IMG/VR virus record: IMGVR_UViG_3300006802_000263
Location: 1 to 34,879 of that record
Length of the DNA stretch: 34,879 nucleotides
Strand: one strand, 5' to 3'
DNA from: a virus
The position numbers were made by a program, and so were the translations under genes. Below the pieces are notes generated by a model. The model searched no databases. It had not been told where the DNA came from and worked only from the letters and a program-made list of their open reading frames with translations. Of the stretch, positions 19,950-27,623 are shown piece after piece (positions within the stretch are counted from its first letter, which is position 1; the number at the start of each line of letters is the position of its first letter).

Positions 19950-21538
19950 TATGCGAACCTCCCGCGTGGTACGAACTTGGCTGGCGATTTGAGCGCCTGA
20001 GCGATTCGCGCCCCAATCTGCTGCTGCTCCTCCGGTTGTGCCAACGCCATTTTAGGCGCTTGCATCCCCTGGGGTGAGCCTCCCGCCATGTACGCGATGC
20101 GGTTGCCCTCAGGCAGCGTTACGGGGTTAGGGTTGACCGTCCCATCTGCTCGCCCTAGCGCCGTGGCAAGCTGGCCGCCGAACTTTCTCAGGTCGTTAAA
20201 ATCGCGACTATTCATCGGCAGCCGCTCTGCCCCTGGTGTCGTTCCCATACCCGCCCCAAGAGATGGGGCAGATGTTGACGCCCCGCCGCTCAGGATGCCC
20301 TGGATTCTCTGCTTTAGGGTGTCGTTATAGTTTTCGTTGAAATCCATCTGGCCCCGCGCTTCCCGAACCGCGCCAGCGTCGAGAATCGATTGAGCCACTT
20401 CGAGCTTCTTATCAAGCCCCGCATTTGCGTAATCATTCCCGAATGCCTCAGGCAGGAATGAATACCCTACGATGTCATGCGCTCTTAGGTCGCCCTCGTT
20501 CCTACTCTGTGAGAACTTGTTATTTACGAAGCCCTCAGGTGTCATGCCCTGGAAGTCAGCGGCATAGTTCGAATTCAGAAGCTCTTCCTTAGACCGCCCG
20601 CGTGATGGCTCTGCCGTGTTGAAATCCCAATTGATGCCCTTGTCGCGTAGCTTCTGCGCTCTTGAGTATTCTTCTTTAAATCGGTCCTTATCGCCCCATT
20701 TCCCGATGCCGCCCATCAGAGCGCCAAGCAGAGCGCCACCTACCAGCACCGGAGCACCGAACGGGGAAAGCCCTAGAGATGGTGCAAGCGCTGCAATCGA
20801 TGAGCCTAGCCCCGCTCCCGATATCGCACCCGTTAGCGGGTCTTTCTTCTGGTTAGCGTTAAACAGCCCGTAGGCCGAAAGCGCCGCACCTATTCCTGGG
20901 ATAAGCTTAGCGCCTAGCCCAGTAGCCGTTCCACTAGCTCCCGCCTCGCTCGCTGCTGCGCCGATGTTCTTCACCCCCTCGGCAGCCGTCGCGCCCGCTT
21001 CGGTCGCCACGGCATTTCCGAGCGCGTCGCGGGCCACCCCATACGGTGCCAGCGCATTCGTCGCACTCGATTGCAGCGCTTGAGATGCCCCAGACTGAAC
21101 GGCGCTCGTCGCCGCTGCTGTGCCTACCTCTTTGGCCGCTTCGCTCGCTACCTGCTTTAACGCTACACCGCGTACTGCCATGCCTGGCTCAATCGCCTGG
21201 ATAGCGCCTCGAACTAGTTCAAGGTCATTTGCAGCTTCTCCACCGAACCAGCCCGTAATCTTATCAACCACGCCCCCAAGGATGGGCTTACCAGCCACGG
21301 CATCAGATACCGCCTTTACACCTAGAGCACCCGCTGCCAAGCCGCCTATCGAGGCCAAGCCGCCCTTTTGCTGCGCCTTGGCCTGTGCCTTAGCCGCTTC
21401 TCTAGCTCGCTCCTCTGCGGTCGGTAGGCCGTTAGGGAACGCCTGGCGGAACGCATCAGCGGCGGGGGTTCCCTGCCGTAGCAGCTCATAGTACCGCATG
21501 GCACCCGCTCGAACATCGCTTTGAGACATCATCGCCAT
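19949..21538 (-). CDS. Ala/Gly-rich ejection protein, 529 aa
   Basis: The first 60 residues are a helical DNA- or virion-binding part (MRYYELLRQGTPAADAFRQA). Residues 60-280 are extremely Ala/Gly-rich with several hydrophobic stretches (GLASIGGLAAGALGVKAV, VLVGGALLGALMGGIG), like ejection proteins that form a channel through the envelope. The C-terminal part is mixed. Residues about 104-122 (DLELVRGAIQAIEPGMAVR) come from the 59-bp repeat and break the Ala/Gly composition, which suggests an insertion. The protein is probably in the virion with the products of 16310 and 13629. Confidence 0.7.
   Translation of the reverse strand: MAMMSQSDVRAGAMRYYELLRQGTPAADAFRQAFPNGLPTAEERAREAAKAQAKAQQKGGLASIGGLAAGALGVKAVSDAVAGKPILGGVVDKITGWFGGEAANDLELVRGAIQAIEPGMAVRGVALKQVASEAAKEVGTAAATSAVQSGASQALQSSATNALAPYGVARDALGNAVATEAGATAAEGVKNIGAAASEAGASGTATGLGAKLIPGIGAALSAYGLFNANQKKDPLTGAISGAGLGSSIAALAPSLGLSPFGAPVLVGGALLGALMGGIGKWGDKDRFKEEYSRAQKLRDKGINWDFNTAEPSRGRSKEELLNSNYAADFQGMTPEGFVNNKFSQSRNEGDLRAHDIVGYSFLPEAFGNDYANAGLDKKLEVAQSILDAGAVREARGQMDFNENYNDTLKQRIQGILSGGASTSAPSLGAGMGTTPGAERLPMNSRDFNDLRKFGGQLATALGRADGTVNPNPVTLPEGNRIAYMAGGSPQGMQAPKMALAQPEEQQQIGARIAQALKSPAKFVPRGRFA
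21169..21227. repeat. 59-bp exact direct repeat, copy 2
   Basis: Identical to 16699-16757 and read in the same frame, giving the same peptide in the Ala/Gly-rich ejection protein. The flanks of the two copies are unrelated. Confidence 0.9.
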
Positions 21539-21539
21539 C

Positions 21540-22400
21540 TTAGAACCGCCCGAAAGTTATTCTGCCCCCATAAGCCCGCATCACTGTTCTAGGCTCCTCC
21601 TCCACTACGGAAAATCGGCCCGTCTGCGATTGCTTCCCGAACTCTGCCGCGAGCTGTGAATAGAACAAATCTGGGGCCGTCACATTCTTGATGGATGCGA
21701 ACCGCTCCAGCACCCCCTGCCGGAATATGCGTTCTGAGAGTATCGGCTCGTCATCATCAGCTACGAACTCCTTGTATGCCCCGCTGTAGTAGCTCCATGT
21801 GATACCGCCATCTGATGCGGTGCTGCTTGTGTGCGTCGGTGGCGTGGCCCCCGTCGTTCCCGCCGTGGTCGCGGTGTAATAGTTACCGTCGTAAAATGTA
21901 TAGTCCCCAATCGCCACGCTCTGCCCCTGCGCCCACGTAGCGGGCCGAGCATAGCGGTTCGATTGGTACTCAAAGATGATTGTCTGCCCCGCAACGCTTG
22001 CCCCTGGCGTTGGGTAGATTAAAAGCTCCTCATCCGTCACGCCTCGAACGGCGAATGCATCACTCGGCAGCGCGTCGAAGTCTAAGCCTCGAAACGCCGA
22101 ATACGCCTGCGGGCTCATCGGGCCGTATAGCTGCCAGCGGTTCGAGGTGTTCCAGAAAGAATTGAAATGGTAATGGCTAAAATCGCCAGGCAAGGCGTAG
22201 GTCGCCACGGTGCTGGAGAGGGTAAAGCTGTGGCTCTTCCACAGCTTATTCCAGGCGTATAGCTCGCACATCTCGCCTAGAATGCGGTTACTGATAGCAA
22301 GCAGGCGCTTTGTATCGGTATCGGTTGAACCGATGATGCTGCTGTCTATCGTGTAGCCAACCTCGTCAGCTACCGCTTGGCATGATTCAAGTAAGCTCAT
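21540..22400 (-). CDS. head-tail adaptor protein, 286 aa
   Basis: The N-terminus (SLLESCQAVADEVGY, LLAISNRILGEMCELYAWNK) and the central part (WNTSNRWQLYGPMSPQAY, VTDEELLIYPTPGASVAGQT) match the pattern of podovirus adaptor proteins that connect portal and nozzle. Residues about 165-205 (GDYTFYDGNYYTATTAGTTG) are a small β-rich insertion domain seen in various phage tail proteins, probably exposed. The gene overlaps the preceding one by 14 bp. Its place between decoration and nozzle genes fits the role. Confidence 0.72.
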   Translation of the reverse strand: MSLLESCQAVADEVGYTIDSSIIGSTDTDTKRLLAISNRILGEMCELYAWNKLWKSHSFTLSSTVATYALPGDFSHYHFNSFWNTSNRWQLYGPMSPQAYSAFRGLDFDALPSDAFAVRGVTDEELLIYPTPGASVAGQTIIFEYQSNRYARPATWAQGQSVAIGDYTFYDGNYYTATTAGTTGATPPTHTSSTASDGGITWSYYSGAYKEFVADDDEPILSERIFRQGVLERFASIKNVTAPDLFYSQLAAEFGKQSQTGRFSVVEEEPRTVMRAYGGRITFGRF

Positions 22401-23118
22401 TTAGGGTGGGCTCCGTTGAAGTCTTTGACTTCTTCGAACGTCCACGCTTCCTGGGCTCAGGTGTCGCGCTTTCGTGCTCCGAAAATTGTTCGCTGTTAAG
22501 CTCAGCCAGGCGGTCGCGCTGCTCAGCGCTCACCATCCGGATTCCCTCGTTTGCCTCGATGCGCTGGCAGAGGAGGATGTTCTGCCGCTCTAGGTCTTTA
22601 ATCACCCGCGCCATATGTTCAATTTTGGACTCTAGCGCCGCAACCTTTGCAGGGGTCGCCGTGTCCTTTGCGCCAAGGTAGCGCTTCGCCTCTTTGCTCC
22701 AGCTAAATAAAGCGCCTAGCTTCTTTGCCCCCTCGGGCGATGGGTCTGCAAGCTGCTCCACCGTGTGGAACCCAAGCTCTCTCAAGCTTTCGAGGTCGAC
22801 GTAACTCAGAACGCCCCAATCCTTGAGCGGTGTTCCGGTTAGCGATGATGTCTCTTGGCCCGATTTCCAAGCCTGATACTTCTCGCGGAAGATGCGATGG
22901 GATTCAGGGTCATAGGGAACCTCTTTCTTCGGCTCCCCTGGTACCTCGATGCAAATCAGGTCGATAGGCCGTGACACCGGACGCCCCTCTTCGATGGTGC
23001 GCCGCTTGTCCGTTTCCATATGGACGCGGAAGGATATTCTAGCCCTTCGGAGAATCCGCTGCATCGCGGCTCTTCGTGGGTCTACCCCTAGCTCTTCGTC
23101 TTCGTAACCTCTCATCAT
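22387..23118 (-). CDS. conserved phage hypothetical protein with coiled coil, 243 aa
   Basis: The N-terminal half contains RPIDLICIEVPGEPKKEVPY, SHRIFREKYQAWKSGQE, TGTPLKDWGVLSYVDLESLR and ELGFHTVEQLA, a combination I recall from virion-associated proteins of unknown role in phage head-gene clusters; it includes a helix-hairpin-like part. Residues 155-205 are a coiled coil (LESKIEHMARVIKDLERQN). The C-terminus is basic (PRKRGRSKKSK). ATGA overlap with the small lipoprotein gene. A structural or assembly role is inferred from position. Confidence 0.68.
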   Translation of the reverse strand: MMRGYEDEELGVDPRRAAMQRILRRARISFRVHMETDKRRTIEEGRPVSRPIDLICIEVPGEPKKEVPYDPESHRIFREKYQAWKSGQETSSLTGTPLKDWGVLSYVDLESLRELGFHTVEQLADPSPEGAKKLGALFSWSKEAKRYLGAKDTATPAKVAALESKIEHMARVIKDLERQNILLCQRIEANEGIRMVSAEQRDRLAELNSEQFSEHESATPEPRKRGRSKKSKTSTEPTLNELT

Positions 23119-23297
23119 TTTGCGGCTTCCTCTGTTTGCGGTTTCTTCAGCTCTTCGATTGCCTTAGCTAAAACCTCTAGCGCCGCATCCCGTTGCTGGA
23201 ATGCAACCGCTACCTCCTCCCTTGTCAGGCGCTTGTCCACCATATTGACGGTGCAGCCCGTTAGTAAAATTACACAGGTTAGAAGTAGCGGTTTCAT
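23115..23297 (-). CDS. small lipoprotein, possible outer spanin, 60 aa
   Basis: Residues 1-15 are a lipoprotein signal with lipobox LTGC (Cys15). The mature part has about 45 residues and one charged helix (RLTREEVAVAFQQRDAALEV, then LAKAIEEL). Such short lipoproteins serve as outer-membrane spanin partners in Gram-negative phages, or as superinfection-exclusion proteins. It is odd that it lies between the head and adaptor genes, far from lysozyme. A run of CCCCC (GGGGG on the minus strand) before the ATG serves as ribosome-binding site. Confidence 0.65.
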   Translation of the reverse strand: MKPLLLTCVILLTGCTVNMVDKRLTREEVAVAFQQRDAALEVLAKAIEELKKPQTEEAAK

Positions 23298-23312
23298 TAT
23301 TCCCCCTTATGG

Positions 23313-24227
23313 TTAGCCTTCCTTCTGAATCCACCATGCGAAGGTGCCAGTCTCGGCCCCATCACAATCGAGATTGAAAGACGTACCGTTGACTATCGTG
23401 TCATACCAGCATTGAGCGGTGCCGCTCGGTGCCGATGTGCGGGTCAGGAAGATTCGCGCACCCGTCGCCGCGCATGTGGTCGATACAGTGACAGCTGTCG
23501 TTCCGTTCGCCGTTACCGTACCAGCACAAGCGCTTGCAGCGGTGCCGGAATCGATATGTAGCGTCTTCCCCGTCACGTTGAGAATCAGGTCGGTTGCCCA
23601 TGTCGCAGTATCTCCATTATCCTCGATGTCGAGGAGGTTAATGCTGCCGTTAGCGCCGACTACCTTGAAATTATTAACGGTACCGCCAAGCTGGACTGTG
23701 GCTGAGCCTCCGCTTCCGCTCTCATTCCCAAAGAGCTGAATATTCGCGCCTCTCGCAGTACAGTCACCAGACTTACAGCTCGTAGACGAGAGCACCAAGG
23801 TACCATCATCATCGGCGTCAGCCGTTGAGTGGGTTACTGACGCAACCTGGGTTGCCGTAGTGCCCCCATCGCCGAAGGCCAGGGCAAGAGCTGAGTCACT
23901 GGTTCCGCTATAAGTGAGCAACCTATTGCTGTCGTTAGCGCCCTTTAGAATAACGGTCCCTGCGCTTGTAAGCGTAAGTGACGTAGCACCACCTACTAAC
24001 GAAGCCGCCGCCCCCGAAAAGGTCAGCGTATCATCCGTAAGCGTTAGCTCCGTTGTTCCGTTCACGCCCCATTCTGTCGAGGTCGTACCGTTCCCGATGC
24101 TTGCCACCTTTGAAGCAAGCTGCGCTGGCATTCCAAGCCCCATCAGTTGCGCTGATGTGACTGGAGCGGCGAACGCCCCAAGCGGAAGCATGAAAAGCCC
24201 CGCCAGTATTGAAAGAATCTTTTTCAT
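23313..24227 (-). CDS. β-rich structural-type protein with a Sec signal peptide, 304 aa
   Basis: From ATG 24227 (GGGAG upstream) the protein begins with MKKILSILAGLFMLPLGAFA, a textbook signal peptide cut before APVTS. The remainder is Gly/Ser/Thr-rich and β-stranded (TELTLTDDTLTFSGAAASLV, LTSAGTVILKGANDSNRLL, NFKVVGANGSINLLDIED), typical of phage fibre or surface proteins. Five to six cysteines in the second half could form disulfides after export. An exported protein in the middle of the head operon is unusual; it might decorate the cell surface or be a virion protein with a retained leader. Confidence 0.65.
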   Translation of the reverse strand: MKKILSILAGLFMLPLGAFAAPVTSAQLMGLGMPAQLASKVASIGNGTTSTEWGVNGTTELTLTDDTLTFSGAAASLVGGATSLTLTSAGTVILKGANDSNRLLTYSGTSDSALALAFGDGGTTATQVASVTHSTADADDDGTLVLSSTSCKSGDCTARGANIQLFGNESGSGGSATVQLGGTVNNFKVVGANGSINLLDIEDNGDTATWATDLILNVTGKTLHIDSGTAASACAGTVTANGTTAVTVSTTCAATGARIFLTRTSAPSGTAQCWYDTIVNGTSFNLDCDGAETGTFAWWIQKEG

Positions 24228-24249
24228 GTCTCCCACCTAGAAAGTTATA

Positions 24250-24267
24250 GGGGGGCCGAAGCCCCCC
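24250..24267 (-). terminator. GC hairpin with UUCG loop behind the capsid genes
   Basis: On the minus strand GGGGGGC-TTCG-GCCCCCC is a perfect 7-bp stem closed by a C(UUCG)G tetraloop, followed by TATAACTTTC. The weak T tract suggests a partial terminator or an mRNA-stabilising end between the capsid/decoration genes and the genes downstream, which would raise capsid expression over tail genes. Confidence 0.6.
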
Positions 24268-24274
24268 TTCGTTG

Positions 24275-24751
24275 TTAGTTCGTACCGAGTAGGCCGTAAG
24301 CCTTCACAGTACTGAGCGCCGTAGAGCCCGATGCATTCGCATCGATAGCCCCAAGCGTGACAACCGTGTCACCACCCGCGCCAAGCTCTCCAGCGTTGGC
24401 CGTTGTGGTAAGCGCATCGCCCGCACTGATTGCTGTCGCCACCAGAGCTTCACAGAAGCCCTTGCCGCGCCAGAACCATCCGAACTCGTTATCTGCGAGC
24501 GTTGCCATCGCAACACCGAGAACGTTCGGAGTAGATGCTGACTCTGCCGTGGTCACTTCATCTGCATCACCATCAGCCAAGCTGATGCGGCAGATAGCGC
24601 CCTGGTCGATTGCACCGTTTGCTCTAGCGAACATGAATTCGCCAGAAGCGGTGCTTCCGTTGACCTCGATAGTGGTGAACAGCTTGAACTTGCGTTCAGT
24701 GTAAGCCTTATCGAGGTTCACTTTTGTTCCGTGTGGTCCTTTGTATGCCAT
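24275..24751 (-). CDS. head decoration-type protein, 158 aa
   Basis: The start at 24751 (GGAGG upstream) gives MAYKGPHGTKVNLDKAYTER; longer in-frame versions run into the capsid gene. The protein contains KLFTTIEVNGSTASGEFMFA, GAIDQGAICRISLADGDADE, NVLGVAMATLADNEFGWFWR and GDALTTTANAGELG, in the order seen in small proteins encoded directly behind many major capsid genes (virion or head-decoration proteins). The fold should be a β-barrel. It lies 20 bp behind the capsid gene and is followed by the hairpin at 24250-24267. Confidence 0.75.
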   Translation of the reverse strand: MAYKGPHGTKVNLDKAYTERKFKLFTTIEVNGSTASGEFMFARANGAIDQGAICRISLADGDADEVTTAESASTPNVLGVAMATLADNEFGWFWRGKGFCEALVATAISAGDALTTTANAGELGAGGDTVVTLGAIDANASGSTALSTVKAYGLLGTN

Positions 24752-24771
24752 TTCTTTAGTCCTCCTTACCG

Positions 24772-25737
24772 TTACGCTACGTACTGCTGGAGAACCGGAG
24801 CCGAGCAACACAGCGCACCCTCTACGAGGATAACTGTGAAGTAAGCATCTTGGTCCACTGGCCGCGCTAACTCTTTCTCGATGGGCTTGAAATCCGCATC
24901 GCGAACGAGGGTCAAATCCCAATACTTGGTATTGAGGTGTCGAACTACTGAAGCGCCAATCGTGGCGGTGTTGTAGCCCGTGTCGCATACGTAATCGATG
25001 CCGTTGAACTCAAGCGAACGGAAGCCAGCCATACCCTTGTCGCCGGACTTCGTGATGCGCTGAATCGCCGTCATCGAATCGTGAAGAAGCTTCCAAACGG
25101 TAGAACCGGCAAAGCCGAAATCCACACCGTCAGAGCCGCGCTGAACTTCAATCATCGCAGCGGTAAGCTCGCTCTGCACGTTGGCCGCAGTGAAACCACC
25201 CGAAACCGAGTAGGTATCATTCCGCGCCCAGGTGTTAGCTGAAGAGCTTCTATCGATTTTCCCGTAGGTCGAACTCGAAGGAGAGCTGGAAACCGCAAGT
25301 CTCAAACCTTCGAAACCGATGCCACTATAATCGGTTCCATCACCTGTTATCGAAACGTCGATAGTGTTCTTAAGGCGAGCGATAGCGGCGTCAATCTTCA
25401 TATCTACGTAATCGAGAAGCGCCTCTTCGTCTCGGCTAGCTCTGCGCTGCCGTCCTGAGATGGCGACTGGTTCGTAGAACTGCCGAACTGTGAACTGGAA
25501 CGCATCAGCATCGTTCACGCTCGAAAGGTCGAACGAATCGAAGTCCTGATAAGCTCCACCAACGGCGGTGCTGTAGTACATCACCGGACGTCGGAACTCA
25601 TAACCACCACTTGCCCGCTTAATCTTGCCGCGCTCTTTCAAGGCAGCTGAAAACGGGTTGTGGCCTAGTATCTCGTCGGCAATGTCATCGCTCTGATTGA
25701 ACAGAGTCGAGACTACTGCCTCTTCCAAATTAGCCAT
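24772..25737 (-). CDS. major capsid protein, 321 aa
   Basis: The protein should form the icosahedral shell with an HK97-type fold. Signs are an N-terminal helix region (LEEAVVSTLFNQSDDIADEI), the segment RQFYEPVAISGRQRRASRDE with the following E-loop/spine-like helix (LLDYVDMKIDAAIARLKNTI), and GTDYSGIGFEGLRLAVSS, and WDLTLVRDADFKP near the end. Position after the scaffold gene and before the decoration gene is the standard order. GAGGG precedes the ATG. Composition is typical: balanced, few cysteines. Confidence 0.88.
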   Translation of the reverse strand: MANLEEAVVSTLFNQSDDIADEILGHNPFSAALKERGKIKRASGGYEFRRPVMYYSTAVGGAYQDFDSFDLSSVNDADAFQFTVRQFYEPVAISGRQRRASRDEEALLDYVDMKIDAAIARLKNTIDVSITGDGTDYSGIGFEGLRLAVSSSPSSSTYGKIDRSSSANTWARNDTYSVSGGFTAANVQSELTAAMIEVQRGSDGVDFGFAGSTVWKLLHDSMTAIQRITKSGDKGMAGFRSLEFNGIDYVCDTGYNTATIGASVVRHLNTKYWDLTLVRDADFKPIEKELARPVDQDAYFTVILVEGALCCSAPVLQQYVA

Positions 25738-25752
25738 TTTTTCAATCCCTCG

Positions 25753-26793
25753 TTACTGTTTCGCGGCCTGGCTCATGAAGTACCTGAGCGCATCGCGCCG
25801 CGTTGTATGTTTCACCGCTGGCGTTCCACCACCTGGCCCGCCGCTTATTTGCCGTGTTGCAGCTCTTGCTGCTTCGGCTCTTTGATTTGTTTTTTCTGCG
25901 GCTTCTCTTGCTTGCACCTTTTGAAGAAGGTCAGAGAATCGAGGGTCGCCGCGTGTAACCATGTTGTACGCTCGTTCAAGCGTCTCCATCACATCGAGTG
26001 AAGGATTCGCTTGTCGGAGGCCGAGCACTATAGGCTCCATCGCCGCTTCCAGCTCCGCTGCGGTGCCGGGGTCACGGAATAGAGGCTTGCTCTCTACGAA
26101 CTTTTGTACAGCGGATGTATTTGATTGCAAAGCCATGCTTTGCTCCCGCTCCCGCACCATCTGCTCGAACTCTTCGCGGGTCAGATAGCGGTCATCCCCC
26201 TGGGGTTGCTGCTGATAGTTTTGGGGCGCCCCGCTTACAAGCTCCCTAGCGTCGATGCCGTAGGCTTGAAGGAACTCCCTAGCCGCTGCCGTGGGGTTGG
26301 TGCGGAATGCCTTTTCCCAGGCAATAGCCGTCCGGTAGGTCTGAGCGGGATCTAGCCCTAGCCGCTGCGCCTCTTCCCTTACGTCGTTTAGGTTGCCCCA
26401 ATCGCTAAGCTGCTTTTCCCGCCCCTGGAGCTCCTGCATCCGGCGGTTGTAGTCAGCCGTCGTCTCATGCGCCCGCCTGGAGAGAAACCTTTGAGCCTGA
26501 AGCGGTAGCGAATCCCAGACCGCCCTTTCTTCGGCATTCAAGCTTGATGGCGGCAGGATGGCCTCGGCTTCCGCTGCCGTCATCGGCTTCTGTTCCACCT
26601 TCTCAGCCTTAGCCGCTGCCTTTTCGGGGTCAGGTTTCCTAAGCTCCGCTCTTAGCGCCGCCCGTATGCTTCGATGCTTTACGGGCTTCTCTTCGCTTGC
26701 CGGCGTGGCCTCGGCCTTTACTGGCTCCGGTGCCGTCTCTTGTGTTGCGCTGGTTGTACTGGTTTCTACTGTTGCGGTTTCTTCATCACCCAT
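25753..26793 (-). CDS. capsid scaffolding protein, 346 aa
   Basis: The protein is highly charged and helical with a disordered acidic/Pro N-terminus (EPVKAEATPASEEKP), a central helical part (REEAQRLGLDPAQTYRTAIA, YLTREEFEQMVREREQSMAL) and a basic C-terminus (VKHTTRRDALRYFMSQAAKQ) of the kind that binds the capsid subunit. Gene order directly before the major capsid protein supports scaffold function. It overlaps the previous gene by 8 bp (ATGGGTGA). No protease domain is seen. Confidence 0.82.
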   Translation of the reverse strand: MGDEETATVETSTTSATQETAPEPVKAEATPASEEKPVKHRSIRAALRAELRKPDPEKAAAKAEKVEQKPMTAAEAEAILPPSSLNAEERAVWDSLPLQAQRFLSRRAHETTADYNRRMQELQGREKQLSDWGNLNDVREEAQRLGLDPAQTYRTAIAWEKAFRTNPTAAAREFLQAYGIDARELVSGAPQNYQQQPQGDDRYLTREEFEQMVREREQSMALQSNTSAVQKFVESKPLFRDPGTAAELEAAMEPIVLGLRQANPSLDVMETLERAYNMVTRGDPRFSDLLQKVQAREAAEKTNQRAEAARAATRQISGGPGGGTPAVKHTTRRDALRYFMSQAAKQ

Positions 26794-27094
26794 TTAAACG
26801 CTCGCGGATTTCCCGCTTGACGTTCTCTAGTCGCCTTCTGAAACTCTCTTCCCGCCGCTTGTCAGGGCTGTAGCCGTTCTCGTATGCGGTGCCCACCTCT
26901 TCGCACCCCGCTGCCTTGGTTGCGGCTCTAAACTTGGCCTTTGAGGTGTACACCTCCCCCGTTGCGGGGTGCTTCGTTGGTGGCATCTCGTCCATGATTA
27001 ATTGGTGCGACACGGTAGCGGGAAGCTCCAGCGCTAGGTGTGCTTCCACTACCCGCCGCTGAACAGGGCACCACTTGTAGACGCCACGGCTCAT
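26786..27094 (-). CDS. conserved phage protein upstream of scaffold, 102 aa
   Basis: The protein contains CPVQRRVVEAH, IMDEMPPTKHPATGEVYTSK, KFRAATKAAGCEEVGTAYEN and a basic helical C-terminus (RREESFRRRLENVKREIRER). The combination of a phosphosite-like SKAKFRAATK and GCEEVG is recurrent in phage genomes just ahead of scaffold genes, with no known function. It overlaps both neighbours by ATGA-type overlaps. A structural or assembly role is inferred from position. Confidence 0.7.
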   Translation of the reverse strand: MSRGVYKWCPVQRRVVEAHLALELPATVSHQLIMDEMPPTKHPATGEVYTSKAKFRAATKAAGCEEVGTAYENGYSPDKRREESFRRRLENVKREIRERLNG

Positions 27095-27414
27095 AGTCCA
27101 CTCACGAAAAACAGGGCGATAAGCTCGTCATCGCGACGCCTCACTTCAGCCGATTTTCGCGCCTGAATTAGGGCGTTCCAATCGCGCTTGATGCGAGTTT
27201 CTGAGGCGTTGAGGGCATATGCAACCCTTTCAATTACCTCCTGCGGCACCTTCTCGGCTGGCACCTCCCGCCTTAGATACGAAAGCATGATGCGCTTCAA
27301 ATCGCGCTTTTTCGGTTTTCGCTTCTTCTTTGTCCAAAGCGGAACATAGACGGTCGGAAAATGCCCGCCCACTACATTAAATTGCTTCGGGTTGAGTAGC
27401 AGAAACAGGCTCAT
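27091..27414 (-). CDS. hypothetical basic protein with C-terminal helices, 107 aa
   Basis: The N-terminal 30 residues are hydrophobic and β-like (SLFLLLNPKQFNVVGGHFPT), followed by a very basic patch (WTKKKRKPKKRDLKR) and helices (AEKVPQEVIERVAYALNASE). No family is recognised. It overlaps its neighbours by ATGA on both sides, so it belongs to the head operon. Confidence 0.62.
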   Translation of the reverse strand: MSLFLLLNPKQFNVVGGHFPTVYVPLWTKKKRKPKKRDLKRIMLSYLRREVPAEKVPQEVIERVAYALNASETRIKRDWNALIQARKSAEVRRRDDELIALFFVSGL

Positions 27415-27617
27415 TGCTGAGTGATTCTCCCCTCGCTTTGTAGCTCTTGTAGCGCCTGAAGTACAATGGCAGGGCGAAACATCTGAATAGAATTTAAGTG
27501 TGCGAGCAGCTGAGCGCGGTCAATGCTTCCGCCAGCGCGTTTTATCACCATCATAGTGTAGCGTTTAATTTGCTGAACTCCTGGCTTCTCATCGTCTACT
27601 AGTGTGATTGTTGGCAT
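27411..27617 (-). CDS. small winged-helix-like hypothetical protein, 68 aa
   Basis: After a short lead (PTITLVDDEKPGVQQ) the sequence has three helices and a final strand region (RYTMMVIKRAGGSIDRAQLL, PAIVLQALQELQSEGRITQQ), the pattern of a minimal winged helix. In the head operon it is more probably an assembly or regulatory helper than a virion component, but there is no direct evidence. Confidence 0.58.
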   Translation of the reverse strand: MPTITLVDDEKPGVQQIKRYTMMVIKRAGGSIDRAQLLAHLNSIQMFRPAIVLQALQELQSEGRITQQ

Positions 27618-27623
27618 GGCTTC

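Noticed and set aside
16699-21227. 59-bp repeat considered as a diversity-generating retroelement template/variable pair
   Set aside because: The copies are identical with no adenine-specific changes, both are coding, and no reverse transcriptase is present.
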